Origin: RYN-433 sp036558265
Lineage (GTDB): Bacteria; Planctomycetota; Phycisphaerae; Tepidisphaerales; Tepidisphaeraceae
Direction: 5' to 3'
Assembly (NCBI GenBank): GCA_036558265.1
Contig: DATBFY010000741.1
Coordinates: 1-22,996 of the forward strand
Length of the DNA: 22,996 nt
The notes under the pieces were generated by a model. That model was not told the origin of the DNA. It worked only from the letters and a program-made list of their open reading frames with translations, and did no database searches. Every line of letters begins with the position of its first letter. Within the stretch, counting starts at the first letter, position 1. Below are positions 1 through 6,689 of the stretch, one piece after another. Made by a program: the position numbers and the translations under genes.

Positions 1-230
1 GCGGCGCAACCCCCTCCGCCCAGAAATCAAAAATACTTCACGCGAAAACCCCAGCAAACCCGCACACTCTGCCATCTTGATGGCGCCGCGCGCGTCACCG
101 GCGCGCAACCCCGCACCTATAGATGGAGGACGCGCCGATGAACGTCCGCAGCACCACTGCCCCCAAGCCGCGCATGTCCATGCGGCGCTCCCGCGCGCGC
201 ACGCTCCACTCTCTTCCCCATCCGATTTCC

Positions 231-250
231 GAAATCTTCCGAAATCTTCC
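231..250. repeat. 10-bp direct tandem duplication
   Basis: Two exact adjacent copies of gaaatcttcc lie in non-coding DNA upstream of the beta-propeller gene, preceded by a partial related stretch (gatttcc). It is probably a simple slippage duplication. No function can be assigned. Confidence 0.7.
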
Positions 251-404
251 GATCCTGGAAAAAAATCCAATCCAAACCGCCCCGCCGAACCTCCCCCGCC
301 TCCTCGGCGCCAAACGAACCCAGTTCCCCTCCCCTTCGTGGCTTCGTGGTTCAATCTCTCGGCGTCCCGCGCAGAACGGACCCAGATCCCCGCCTCCCTC
401 CGGC

Positions 405-410
405 TACAAT
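405..410 (+). promoter_or_regulatory. Candidate -10 box (TACAAT)
   Basis: TACAAT in the context GGCTACAAT ends nine bases before the ATG at 420, so transcription would begin within about three bases of the start codon. No clear -35 box lies at the usual distance and there is no Shine-Dalgarno sequence. The same hexamer precedes other starts in this window. Confidence 0.4.
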
Positions 411-419
411 GTCCCACCC

Positions 420-1733
420 ATGAAACCCCGCCTTCGCCTGACTCTGGTTTCCCTCGCCGCCCTGGCCGCCGTCGGCTCGGTGCTCTACTTCACCGGCGTC
501 CTGGGCTGCTCGCTGCCGCGCACCCACATTGCCCAGCGCAAGCTCTACGAAGGTCCGACTACGATCGGCTCACCCGTCGAAGACTGGCCCAGGTGGCGCG
601 GCCCGCGCGAGGACCAGATCAGCCGCGAGCGCCTGCCCGACCAGTGGCCGGCCGGCGGCCCAAAGCAGCTCTGGGCCGCGGATGTGGGCCTGGGCTATTC
701 CAGCCCGATCGCCGCCGCCGGGCGGGTCTACCTCTTCTCGATGAACGACCGCAAGGAGACGCTGACCGCCTTCGACGCGGCGTCGGGCAAAATCCTCTGG
801 AGCCGCGAGGGGGGCGAAGGCTGGACGTCCTCATACGTCGGTACCCGCGCCACCCCGGCCATCGACGCTGACCGCATCTACACCTACGGTGGGCAGGGCG
901 AGTTGACTTGCCGGAACCTCGCTGACGGCCAGCCGCGCTGGACGATCAACATCCTCCAGACCACCGGCTCAACCCCGAACGGCTGGGGCATGGCGTCGTC
1001 GCCGCTGGTCGCCGGCAATCTCGTCTACGTGCAGAGCGGGCAGGGGGCCGGCCCGGTCGTCCTCGCGATCGACAAGATGAGCGGGGCCGTCGCGTGGCGA
1101 TCGCAGGCCACCGGCGGCGGCGGCTACGCCCACCCGATCCTGATCGACGTCGCCGGCACGCCCCAACTGGTCGTCTTCGCCGGCGACCAAATCGTCGCCA
1201 TGAACCCGGCCGACGGCCGGACGATCTGGACCTACCCTTGGCACACGGCCTTCAACGTCAACGCCAGCAGCCCGATCTACCACGACGGCAGACTCTTCGT
1301 CACCAGCGAGTACGACCACGGCTGCCTGCAGCTTCAACTCTCGCCGGCCGGCGCGACCAAGATCTGGGAGAACACCAACATCCTGGGCAAGTTCCAGGGG
1401 GCGATCCTGGACGATGGCTACTTGTACGCCAACAGCGCCGGCAGCCTCGTCTGCGTGCACTGGGCGGACGGCAGCCTGAAATGGAAGGCCACCGATCCCA
1501 AGCTTCGCCTGGGCATCGGCGGCTCGCTCATACGCAGCGGCGACAAGCTGCTCCTGATGAGCGAGCGCGGAAAGCTGAGCCTGGCGCGCGCGACGGCAGA
1601 CGGTGTGCAACTGATCGGGCAGGGGCAGGTGGTGGAAGGAAAAGAAGTGTGGGCGACGCCGGTGCTGTACGGCGGGCGGTTGTATGCGAAGGGGGGGCAG
1701 GAGCTTGTATGCGTGGACCTGACGGGGAGATGA
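420..1733 (+). CDS. PQQ-binding-like beta-propeller repeat protein, exported
   Basis: The 437-residue protein has a basic N-terminus (MKPRLRLT) and a hydrophobic segment ending in VLGC. That suggests a signal peptide, possibly a lipoprotein signal with Cys at about residue 28. The mature part opens with DWPRWRGP, a phrase typical of planctomycete PQQ-like propellers. It then carries repeated blade motifs such as 'AFDAASGKILWS', 'NLADGQPRWT', 'AIDKMSGAVAWRS', 'MNPADGRTIWT' and 'HWADGSLKWKA'. This family folds as a beta-propeller related to BamB and to quinoprotein dehydrogenases. No catalytic dehydrogenase residues are apparent, so a scaffold or binding role is more likely than PQQ enzymology. 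I chose the ATG at 420 because it begins the secretion signal; the frame is open further upstream. It appears to be a single-gene unit followed by a GC-rich palindrome. The substrate is unknown. Confidence 0.85.
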   Translation: MKPRLRLTLVSLAALAAVGSVLYFTGVLGCSLPRTHIAQRKLYEGPTTIGSPVEDWPRWRGPREDQISRERLPDQWPAGGPKQLWAADVGLGYSSPIAAAGRVYLFSMNDRKETLTAFDAASGKILWSREGGEGWTSSYVGTRATPAIDADRIYTYGGQGELTCRNLADGQPRWTINILQTTGSTPNGWGMASSPLVAGNLVYVQSGQGAGPVVLAIDKMSGAVAWRSQATGGGGYAHPILIDVAGTPQLVVFAGDQIVAMNPADGRTIWTYPWHTAFNVNASSPIYHDGRLFVTSEYDHGCLQLQLSPAGATKIWENTNILGKFQGAILDDGYLYANSAGSLVCVHWADGSLKWKATDPKLRLGIGGSLIRSGDKLLLMSERGKLSLARATADGVQLIGQGQVVEGKEVWATPVLYGGRLYAKGGQELVCVDLTGR

Positions 1734-1745
1734 TCGATCACCCGA

Positions 1746-1769
1746 CCCGCCCCGGAGCTCCGGGGCGGG
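1746..1769. terminator. 24-bp perfect palindrome after the beta-propeller gene
   Basis: A perfect 24-bp dyad centred on AGCT (CCCGCCCCGGAG on the left arm) begins 12 bases after the stop codon. It could form a very stable GC hairpin but has no following T-run. It may be a processing or pausing hairpin, or a repetitive palindrome of the kind found elsewhere in this window, rather than a classical intrinsic terminator. Confidence 0.5.
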
Positions 1770-1795
1770 GGAGGACGATGGTCATCCGCGTGCGG

Positions 1796-1832
1796 AAAGA
1801 AAAACCGCCGGCCCGTCCGAACGGGACGGCCG
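1796..1832 (-). terminator. Intrinsic terminator of tRNA-Leu
   Basis: Read on the minus strand, the tRNA 3' end is followed a few bases later by GGCCGTCC, a short loop, and GGACGGGCC (one bulged base). The sequence then runs into CGGCGG and TTTTTCTTTCC. An 8-bp GC stem followed by a T-rich tract is a textbook Rho-independent terminator. Confidence 0.8.
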
Positions 1833-1838
1833 CATCAA

Positions 1839-1920
1839 TGCCCAGGAGAGGACTCGAACCTCCACGCCTTGCGGCGCTACCACCTCAAAGTAGTGCGTCT
1901 GCCAATTCCGCCACCTGGGC
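1839..1920 (-). tRNA. tRNA-Leu (anticodon GAG)
   Basis: The 82-nt minus-strand gene folds as a class II tRNA. Its 7-bp acceptor stem is GCCCAGG/CCTGGGC with discriminator A. The D-arm contains GGCGGAATTGGCAGACGC. The anticodon stem CTACT/GGTAG closes the loop TTGAGGT, giving anticodon GAG (codons CUC and CUU). A short variable arm (GCC-GCAA-GGC) and a T-arm with TTCGAGT follow. The 3' CCA is not encoded, so it must be added enzymatically. The gene has its own promoter and terminator. Confidence 0.96.
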
Positions 1921-1944
1921 GTCTGGGCGGCGATCAGGCGGGGC

Positions 1945-1972
1945 ATTATATGCGCCCGCCAAAACCTGTCGA
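1945..1972 (-). promoter_or_regulatory. Promoter of tRNA-Leu
   Basis: On the minus strand, TCGACA (one mismatch to the sigma-70 -35 consensus; 1972-1967) is separated by 16 bp from a perfect TATAAT (1950-1945). Transcription would start about 18 bases before the mature tRNA 5' end. It is the best sigma-70-type promoter in the window. Confidence 0.8.
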
Positions 1973-2011
1973 GGGTCCACGGCCGGGCGCGGTGACCGCG
2001 CGTGATCGGCG

Positions 2012-3016
2012 TCACGTCCCCGCGGCCGCGTCGGCCTTCTTCTGGCCCCATGCTGCCAGCAGGATGCCGAACTCGTAGAGCAGGATCAGCGGTAGCATCA
2101 GCGCGATCATTCCCGTGACCACGTCCGGCACGATGACCGCGGCGATGACCGTCAGCACGAAGTACACGATCCGCCGCATCTTCTTGAGCGTCGCAATTTC
2201 GAGGATCCCGATCCGGACCAGCGCGAGCACCACCAGCGGCAACTGGAACGCCAGGCCGAACGCCAGCAGAAGTCCAATGACCATGTCGAAGTAAGTCGAG
2301 AGCGTGATCATCGGATTGATGAGCTTGCCCGACCCGAACGGGAGCACGCGGATGGTGCCCTGGGCGATGCAGATGTTGCACAGCCCGGTCTTCGCGTTGA
2401 TCCACAGGCTGCCGGGCACAGGGTTGGCCGGGTCGGTCGGAATGATGGGGATCACGACCGGCTGAGTCGTGGCCGTTGGATGGACGTTCATGACATCGCC
2501 AAGGGGCATCACGGCGCCGAGCTGGAATCCCAGGAAGAACTCGAGCATCAGCGGCAGCACGTAGAAGTAGAGGAAGACCACCCCGACCACGAACAGCGTG
2601 ATGCTCAACGGCAGGTATTTGGTCACGTACTTGCGCTCGTGCGGGTAAAGCCCTGCTGCGATGAAGAGCCACAACTGATAGATCAGCCACGGCCCGGCGA
2701 CGGTGGCGGCGCTGATCATGGCTGCCTTGATGAACGTCATGAACGGCTCGGCGGGGTCGGTCGAGATGAGGTTGGGGGGCAGGCCGTTGCGCGCCAGGGC
2801 GATCTGGAGCGGCCGGCAGGCGATGCGGACGACCTCTTCGCCGATGCTTGGAATCATGAACACGAAAAACACGATCGCGAACCCCCCGACACCCCAGAAC
2901 AGCCGCTTGCGGAGCTCTTCGAGGTGCTCGCCGATGGTCATGCGGTACTCTTCGGGGTTGTAGCCGGTCGGCGGCGGCGTCGGTGCGTTCACATTGATGC
3001 TGGGGGCGGACGACAT
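2012..3016 (-). CDS. tatC: Sec-independent protein translocase subunit TatC, long periplasmic loop
   Basis: TatC is the inner-membrane receptor that binds twin-arginine signal peptides and, with TatA, exports folded proteins. The 334-residue product shows the family's N-terminal signature 'MTIGEHLEELRKRLF' (about residues 26-40), six predicted membrane spans, and the conserved 'PFMTFIKAAM' and 'AGLYPHERKYV' segments (91-100 and 121-131). TatC is usually about 250 residues. Here the loop between spans 3 and 4 (about residues 165-237) is expanded by roughly 60 residues and contains a GLCNIC (CxxC) motif near residues 213-216. I prefer the ATG at 3016: a TAGGAT hexamer ends seven bases upstream. 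An in-frame ATG three codons earlier (3025) is possible. No tatA or tatB lies next to it. The function call is firm; the role of the insertion is unknown. Confidence 0.93.
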   Translation of the reverse strand: MSSAPSINVNAPTPPPTGYNPEEYRMTIGEHLEELRKRLFWGVGGFAIVFFVFMIPSIGEEVVRIACRPLQIALARNGLPPNLISTDPAEPFMTFIKAAMISAATVAGPWLIYQLWLFIAAGLYPHERKYVTKYLPLSITLFVVGVVFLYFYVLPLMLEFFLGFQLGAVMPLGDVMNVHPTATTQPVVIPIIPTDPANPVPGSLWINAKTGLCNICIAQGTIRVLPFGSGKLINPMITLSTYFDMVIGLLLAFGLAFQLPLVVLALVRIGILEIATLKKMRRIVYFVLTVIAAVIVPDVVTGMIALMLPLILLYEFGILLAAWGQKKADAAAGT

Positions 3017-3023
3017 GGGTCCC

Positions 3024-3029
3024 ATCCTA
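3024..3029 (-). promoter_or_regulatory. Candidate -10 box of tatC (TAGGAT)
   Basis: TAGGAT on the minus strand is separated by seven bases from the preferred tatC ATG, matching the close -10-to-start spacing seen at several other genes here. No good -35 box is visible, so support is mostly positional. Confidence 0.3.
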
Positions 3030-3110
3030 TGCCAAGGGGGGCGATCGAACCATCGGGGCGGTCGGGGCGGGCGACAGATCCCCCGCTGATGTGAGTTACC
3101 GGCGGGACGG

Positions 3111-3563
3111 TCAGATGTTCTGCCACGTGTCGGCGGGGACGAAGCGGGAGAGGTGAACTGGATTACTCGTCGCGACAATGAATTGGCTCGGAGGCAGTTC
3201 GAGGCTCAAGGCCTGTGCAGCGAGGATCACGTCCACGTCCAACTCGTGCGGGGCGGCGGTCGGGTAGCCCTGTCTTCGGGCATCTGCCCACAAGACTGCG
3301 GCATGTCTGAGGACCAGTGTGGTAAGCGGAAGGAACCGATCGCTCGTCTGGACCTCAAATGCCTCCAGATCTGCCAATGCGGAGTGTTTCACGAGACGCA
3401 GCAGCTCGCGCCTGAGTTCAAAATCGATGATTTCGGGAACCACGACGCGGACACCACGTACGATGTGCCCCGCCAGCCAAGTCCGGCAGTCATCCGCCGC
3501 TTTGACCCCGGCTTTGTGAACGATCAGTCCCAAGGGCCCCGAGTCGAGAACGATCGCATTCAT
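3111..3563 (-). CDS. PIN-domain ribonuclease toxin (VapC-like)
   Basis: The 150-residue protein is a PIN-domain nuclease; such toxins cleave RNA using acidic, metal-binding residues. Visible features are the N-terminal 'VLDSGPLG' with the first Asp, 'VPEIIDFELRREL' with central acidic residues, 'ELDVDVILAAQA' with the third acidic cluster, and a C-terminal 'VATSNPVHLSRF'. That last motif has Asn/His where some VapC proteins have Asp, which is common in this subgroup. The start at 3563 is supported by the N-terminal beta strand and by the 4-bp ATGA overlap with the upstream antitoxin gene. That overlap implies translational coupling. The class is well supported; the RNA target is unknown. Confidence 0.85.
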   Translation of the reverse strand: MNAIVLDSGPLGLIVHKAGVKAADDCRTWLAGHIVRGVRVVVPEIIDFELRRELLRLVKHSALADLEAFEVQTSDRFLPLTTLVLRHAAVLWADARRQGYPTAAPHELDVDVILAAQALSLELPPSQFIVATSNPVHLSRFVPADTWQNI

Positions 3564-3859
3564 GGATAGATCTTCCGCGCGCCCGCCTGCTCGCGCGTTT
3601 CGTTCATCGCCTTCTTGAATTCCTCGAGCTCCTGCTCCCGCCGCGCGAGCTCGGCCGGATCGTCGGTGGCGTCGCGCTTGGCCCATTGGGCAAAGAGGTC
3701 CAACGTCGCCTGGTTGCGTCGCTTCTGCGCCTCGACCTCAGCGTCCAGTCCGGACTCGATCAGTTGACGCGCGTAATTCTCCGGCGCGACGCCACGGCGT
3801 TGCGCCTCAGATTTCAGGCGATCTTCGAGTTCGGGAGCAAGTTCGATGTTCAGCGTCAT
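3560..3859 (-). CDS. Antitoxin of the VapBC-like pair (ribbon-helix-helix type)
   Basis: The 99-residue protein opens with 'MTLNIELAPELEDRLKSEAQ', typical of ribbon-helix-helix antitoxins that bind DNA as dimers and neutralise a partner nuclease. The charged, helical C-terminal half (to 'REQAGARKIYP') would bind the toxin. I chose the ATG at 3859 because GGGAGG lies ten bases upstream and the N-terminal strand starts there; the frame is open a little further but only from a weak TTG. It is the first gene of a two-gene operon. A 7-bp inverted repeat overlapping its -10 box suggests autoregulation. Confidence 0.82.
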   Translation of the reverse strand: MTLNIELAPELEDRLKSEAQRRGVAPENYARQLIESGLDAEVEAQKRRNQATLDLFAQWAKRDATDDPAELARREQELEEFKKAMNETREQAGARKIYP

Positions 3860-3876
3860 GGGGAAGCGACCTCCCA

Positions 3877-3896
3877 CGATTATACACAAATAATCG
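3877..3896 (-). promoter_or_regulatory. Promoter with overlapping operator of the VapBC-like operon
   Basis: On the minus strand a perfect TATAAT (3884-3879) lies 19 bases before the antitoxin ATG. It sits within a perfect inverted repeat, CGATTAT-6 nt-ATAATCG, on the plus strand (3877-3883 and 3890-3896). A palindrome covering the -10 box is the usual layout for autorepression by an antitoxin. No convincing -35 box is visible. Confidence 0.6.
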
Positions 3897-3924
3897 GGGA
3901 CGGCCTGCGCCCGGGCCGTCCCCG
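3895..3924 (-). terminator. Hairpin terminator downstream of the PilZ gene
   Basis: A perfect 11-bp inverted repeat (CGGGGACGGCC and its complement) with an 8-nt spacer begins 34 bases after the PilZ stop codon. On the minus strand it is followed by the AT-rich GATTATTTGTG. It probably ends PilZ transcription. Its last two bases overlap the operator of the next operon, so the PilZ terminator and TA promoter are packed together. Confidence 0.7.
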
Positions 3925-3958
3925 TGTGTCACCACTTCCAATTTCGATTGTCGGGCCG

Positions 3959-4318
3959 CTACGCCGCCGGGAGCGTGTCGAACTCAACGGCGATCCGGTA
4001 GCCGAACGTGCTGGGGCTGCACCAGACGACGCGGCCGTAGGCGTCCCAGCCGCGCATCGGCCCCTGGGGTGGGAAGAAGACGGTGACGCGCTCGCCCATG
4101 GCCAGCGGGGTGTCGCTCAGGGCGGAGAGGCCGCCGACCGACAGGTCGCGCAGGGCCAGGCTCATGTGGGGCTGCTTGCAGGCGTCGAGCGTGTGATCGA
4201 GCCGCTTGCCCTCGACGCGGGCGTGGACTTCCTTGCGCGGGAAGGCGCGGCGCTCGGCGCTCTTGGGGCCGCCCAGGGCCATCGTGAACCGGTTGGGCAT
4301 CTTCAGTAACGCGACCAT
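3959..4318 (-). CDS. PilZ-domain protein (probable c-di-GMP effector)
   Basis: The 119-residue protein consists mainly of one PilZ domain, a beta-barrel that binds cyclic di-GMP. The two ligand motifs are visible: the basic 'ERRAFPRKEV' stretch (RRxxxR-type, about residues 22-31) and 'DLSVGGL' ([D/N]xSxxG-type, about residues 58-64). The rest, including 'GRVVWCS' and 'GYRIAVEF', fits the barrel strands. No output domain is attached, so it would act by contacting a partner. An AGGAG lies ten bases before the ATG. It is divergent from the CobA-HemD fusion gene and appears to be monocistronic. Confidence 0.85.
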   Translation of the reverse strand: MVALLKMPNRFTMALGGPKSAERRAFPRKEVHARVEGKRLDHTLDACKQPHMSLALRDLSVGGLSALSDTPLAMGERVTVFFPPQGPMRGWDAYGRVVWCSPSTFGYRIAVEFDTLPAA

Positions 4319-4377
4319 GGCTGTGACGCTCCTGCGTTGAGCGCCCGCGCGGCGTTTCTGGCGGTGGGGCGCCGGCT

Positions 4378-4407
4378 TTGGCGTCCGGCCGCGGGGTGCG
4401 GTATGTT
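4378..4407 (+). promoter_or_regulatory. Candidate promoter of the CobA-HemD fusion gene
   Basis: TTGGCG (4378-4383) and TATGTT (4402-4407) are separated by 18 bp and would give a leader of about 45 nt. The leader has no strong Shine-Dalgarno sequence. It is far too short for a cobalamin riboswitch. Confidence 0.4.
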
Positions 4408-4458
4408 CATCGGTGCGAAACAGGGGAAGATTTACCTTTTTGCGCGGTAAGTGCTGAA

Positions 4459-6057
4459 ATGGTTTCGAGTTCCACCGGCGGCGCGGGAATCGTCTACCTG
4501 GTCGGCGCGGGTCCGGGAGACCCGGGCCTGGTCACCGTGCGCGGCGCGGGATTATTGGAGCGCGCCGACGTCGTCGTTTACGACTACCTCGCCAACCCGC
4601 GCCTCTTGAGTTATTGCCCCGCCGGCGCCGAGCGGATCTACGTCGGCAAGCAGGCGGCAAGTCACTCGATGACCCAGGAGCAGATCAACGCGCTGCTGGT
4701 CGAACAAGGCCGGGCGGGCAAGCGCGTCGTCCGCTTGAAGGGCGGCGACCCATTCGTGTTCGGTCGCGGGGGCGAGGAGTGCGAAGCTCTGGCTGCGGCA
4801 GGCGTGCCGTTCGAGATCGTGCCGGGGATCACCGCGGCGATCGGCGCACCGGCGTATGCAGGCATCCCGGTCACGCACCGCGATTTCAATTCGTCGTTCA
4901 CGTTCATCACCGGGCATGAGAAGGAGGAGGAATACAAGGATCCCCAGGCGAAGGAGCGCGATGCCGCGAGCGGGTCGTCGGACCTGGATTGGGCGGTGAT
5001 CGCGCGCTTGCCGTGCATCGCGTTTTACATGGGGGTCAAGTCGCTGCCGCGGATCTGTGCGCGGTTGATCGAGAACGGGATGCCGGCCGACACGCCCGCG
5101 GCGGCGATCCGCTGGGGAACGATGCCGCGCCAGCGGACGGTCGTCGCCACCGTGGGGACCCTTGCCCGGCGGGTCGAAGAGGCCCAGCTCAAGCCGCCGG
5201 CGCTGACGATCATCGGGAAGGTCGTCTCGCTGCGGGGCATGATGAACTGGTTCGAGTCGAGGCCGCTGTTCGGGCAGACGATCGTCGTCACGCGCACGCG
5301 GCAGCAGGCCAGCGAGCTGTCGGATCAACTGTCGGCCCTGGGCGCGGACGTAATCGAAGCGCCGACGATCGAGTTGGCGCCGCCGGCCGATTGGCGGGCG
5401 ATCGATGAAGTCCTGGCAAAGGCGGACGCATTCGACTGGATCGTGTTCACCAGCGCCAACGGGGTCGAGTTCACCCGGCGGCGACTGTTCGACACGGGGC
5501 GGGACGTGCGGGCGTTCGGCCGGGCGCGGTTCGCCGCGATCGGCGATGCGACGGCGGCGGCGGTGCGCAACAAGCTCTCGATCCAGCCGGACCTGTGCCC
5601 GGGCCGGTTCGTGGCCGAGGCGCTGGCGGACGAGTTCGCGGCGCGCAATGAGATCGCCGGCAAGCGGTTTCTCCTGCTCCGCGCCGACATCGCCCGGCCG
5701 ATGCTGCGCGAGCGGTTGCAGCAGGGGGGCGCGGCCAAGGTCCTGGACTTGCCGGTCTACGAGACGAAGGTCGCCGCCGCGTTGCCGGACGAACTGGTCG
5801 AAGCCTTTGATGCCGGCCGGGTGAGCTGGGTCACGTTCACCAGCAGCAGCACGGCGCGGAATTTCGTGACGCTGCTCGGAGCGGATTACCGCGAGCGGCT
5901 CCGTAACGTGCGGCTGGCGAGCATCGGGCCGATCACCACGCAGACGCTGAAGGATCTGGGTCTGGAACCGGCCGTGCAGGCGGATCAGTTCAACATTGAA
6001 GGGCTCGTGAGCGCGTTGCGCGCGGCCGGCGCGGCGGGCGTACAATCCGGATCATGA
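4459..6057 (+). CDS. Fused uroporphyrinogen-III C-methyltransferase / uroporphyrinogen-III synthase
   Basis: This 532-residue protein joins two consecutive tetrapyrrole enzymes. The N-terminal half (about 10-285) is the SAM-dependent methyltransferase that makes precorrin-2 for siroheme and cobalamin. It shows 'VGAGPGDPGL' (15-24), 'VVRLKGGDPFVFGRGGEE', 'VPGITAA' and 'GIPVTHR'. The C-terminal half (about 290-525) is HemD, which cyclises hydroxymethylbilane to uroporphyrinogen III, with 'IVVTRTRQQASEL', 'WIVFTSANGVEF', 'VTFTSSSTARNF' and 'LASIGPITTQTL'. The methyltransferase has a charged insertion after 'FITGHEKEEE'. The ATG at 4459 precedes the first beta strand; the frame is open further upstream but only to a TTG. 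Such cobA-hemD fusions are known in several phyla. Its stop overlaps the next gene by ATGA. HemD activity should feed heme as well as siroheme. Confidence 0.93.
   Translation: MVSSSTGGAGIVYLVGAGPGDPGLVTVRGAGLLERADVVVYDYLANPRLLSYCPAGAERIYVGKQAASHSMTQEQINALLVEQGRAGKRVVRLKGGDPFVFGRGGEECEALAAAGVPFEIVPGITAAIGAPAYAGIPVTHRDFNSSFTFITGHEKEEEYKDPQAKERDAASGSSDLDWAVIARLPCIAFYMGVKSLPRICARLIENGMPADTPAAAIRWGTMPRQRTVVATVGTLARRVEEAQLKPPALTIIGKVVSLRGMMNWFESRPLFGQTIVVTRTRQQASELSDQLSALGADVIEAPTIELAPPADWRAIDEVLAKADAFDWIVFTSANGVEFTRRRLFDTGRDVRAFGRARFAAIGDATAAAVRNKLSIQPDLCPGRFVAEALADEFAARNEIAGKRFLLLRADIARPMLRERLQQGGAAKVLDLPVYETKVAAALPDELVEAFDAGRVSWVTFTSSSTARNFVTLLGADYRERLRNVRLASIGPITTQTLKDLGLEPAVQADQFNIEGLVSALRAAGAAGVQSGS
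6041..6046 (+). promoter_or_regulatory. Candidate internal -10 box (TACAAT)
   Basis: TACAAT inside the end of the fusion gene is followed by seven bases and then the ATG of the small membrane protein. A TTGCGC 19 bp upstream is a weak -35. It could give an independent, nearly leaderless transcript in addition to coupled translation from the upstream gene. Confidence 0.35.
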
Positions 6058-6248
6058 ACCGGTGGCTGGCGCGCCTGGCGTTTTCGTTCCTGATCCTGGC
6101 AGGGTTGCTCCTGTGGCAGGGGTATCGGGAACTGACGATGTTCGCCCACCCGAGCACGGGGCGGATCGCGCTGTATTTCATCGCCGCCGGGATCAGCATC
6201 GGGTTGGCGTTCCGGGGGATTCGCGAACGGCATCGGGGCGGGGAATAG
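6054..6248 (+). CDS. Small two-span membrane protein
   Basis: The 64-residue protein begins MNRWLARL, has one hydrophobic segment (about 8-21, 'LAFSFLILAGLLLW') and a second (about 38-53, 'IALYFIAAGISIGLAF'), and ends in a charged tail (RGIRERHRGGE). Its ATG overlaps the stop codon of the CobA-HemD fusion by four bases (ATGA), so translation is probably coupled and the protein is likely real. I do not recognise a family. The positive N- and C-terminal ends suggest a hairpin with both ends in the cytoplasm. Whether it has a role in tetrapyrrole metabolism is unknown. Confidence 0.7.
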   Translation: MNRWLARLAFSFLILAGLLLWQGYRELTMFAHPSTGRIALYFIAAGISIGLAFRGIRERHRGGE

Positions 6249-6351
6249 GTTTAAAAATACTCATTTCAGGAAACCCTTACGCGGCTGACTTCAAGATTTT
6301 GCCCCGCTCCATCCGATAACTCTAAGGTTGGGGTCGCCTTTGGAGTCGAAC

Positions 6352-6603
6352 ATGGCCTCACCGCCAACCCACCGCCTGCGTCAGGAAGCGGATCTGCTGG
6401 AGCGATTTACGCAAACGTATCGGCGCAAATTCGCCGAGCTGATCGACCGCCTGAATGCCGCCGACGCCCCTCCCAGCGATTTCCAATGCGTCCGCCTGTG
6501 CGTCGAAGCCGTCAACATGATGCTCGCGTCGCAGACCGAGGTGGCGCGGACGCTGCGCGAGATCAGCGCGCGCGATCCGATGCCGGTGTCGAAAGCGGCA
6601 TAG
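6352..6603 (+). CDS. Small hypothetical helical protein
   Basis: The 83-residue protein is mostly charged and helical ('LRQEADLLERFTQTYRRKFAELIDRLN'; 'VNMMLASQTEVARTLREISA'). It has no signal peptide or membrane segment. A GGAG six bases before the ATG supports this start over an upstream in-frame TTG. It is flanked by non-coding DNA on both sides and converges with the Pro-rich secreted protein gene. No family is recognised. Confidence 0.62.
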   Translation: MASPPTHRLRQEADLLERFTQTYRRKFAELIDRLNAADAPPSDFQCVRLCVEAVNMMLASQTEVARTLREISARDPMPVSKAA

Positions 6604-6632
6604 CGCCCCTTGCGCCTGGCAATGAAAGGAAA

Positions 6633-6672
6633 CCCACGGAGACGATTCTTCGTGGGCGTTCGCGCGCGCGAA
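6633..6672. terminator. Two small dyads between convergent genes
   Basis: A CCCACG/CGTGGG stem (6633-6638, 6651-6656) is followed by the perfect 14-bp palindrome TTCGCGCGCGCGAA (6659-6672). They lie in the gap between convergent genes and could help termination in either direction. There is no T-tract, so this is tentative. Confidence 0.35.
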
Positions 6673-6689
6673 TGACGACCGCGCGTTGG

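Larger units (their letters stand above)
1..419. other. Intergenic region without a supported gene
   Basis: I see no convincing gene here. Reading frames are open on both strands only because stop codons are rare in GC-rich DNA, and their translations are Pro/Arg/Ser-rich with no domain. The frame of the downstream beta-propeller gene stays open back to 123, but the translated part before 420 has no secretion signal and looks non-coding. A perfect 10-bp direct duplication (gaaatcttcc) lies at 231-250. The region is C-rich on the plus strand just before the next gene. Confidence 0.55.

Noticed and set aside
95..313. Small minus-strand reading frame near the left edge
   Set aside because: Arg/Gly-rich with no ribosome site or recognisable domain and no coding-like composition.
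123..419. N-terminal extension of the beta-propeller gene back to ATG codons at 123 or 138 (the latter with GGAGG in front)
   Set aside because: The translated extension is Pro/Arg/Ser-rich and would bury the secretion signal that begins at 420; such open frames are common in GC-rich DNA.
4408..4458. Cobalamin riboswitch in the leader of the CobA-HemD fusion gene
   Set aside because: The leader is about 50 nt, whereas the cobalamin aptamer needs roughly 150-200 nt; no B12-box-like core was seen.
4552..6045. Minus-strand open frame of about 500 codons opposite the CobA-HemD fusion
   Set aside because: Arg/Asp/Pro-rich shadow translation; the plus strand carries complete enzyme motifs.
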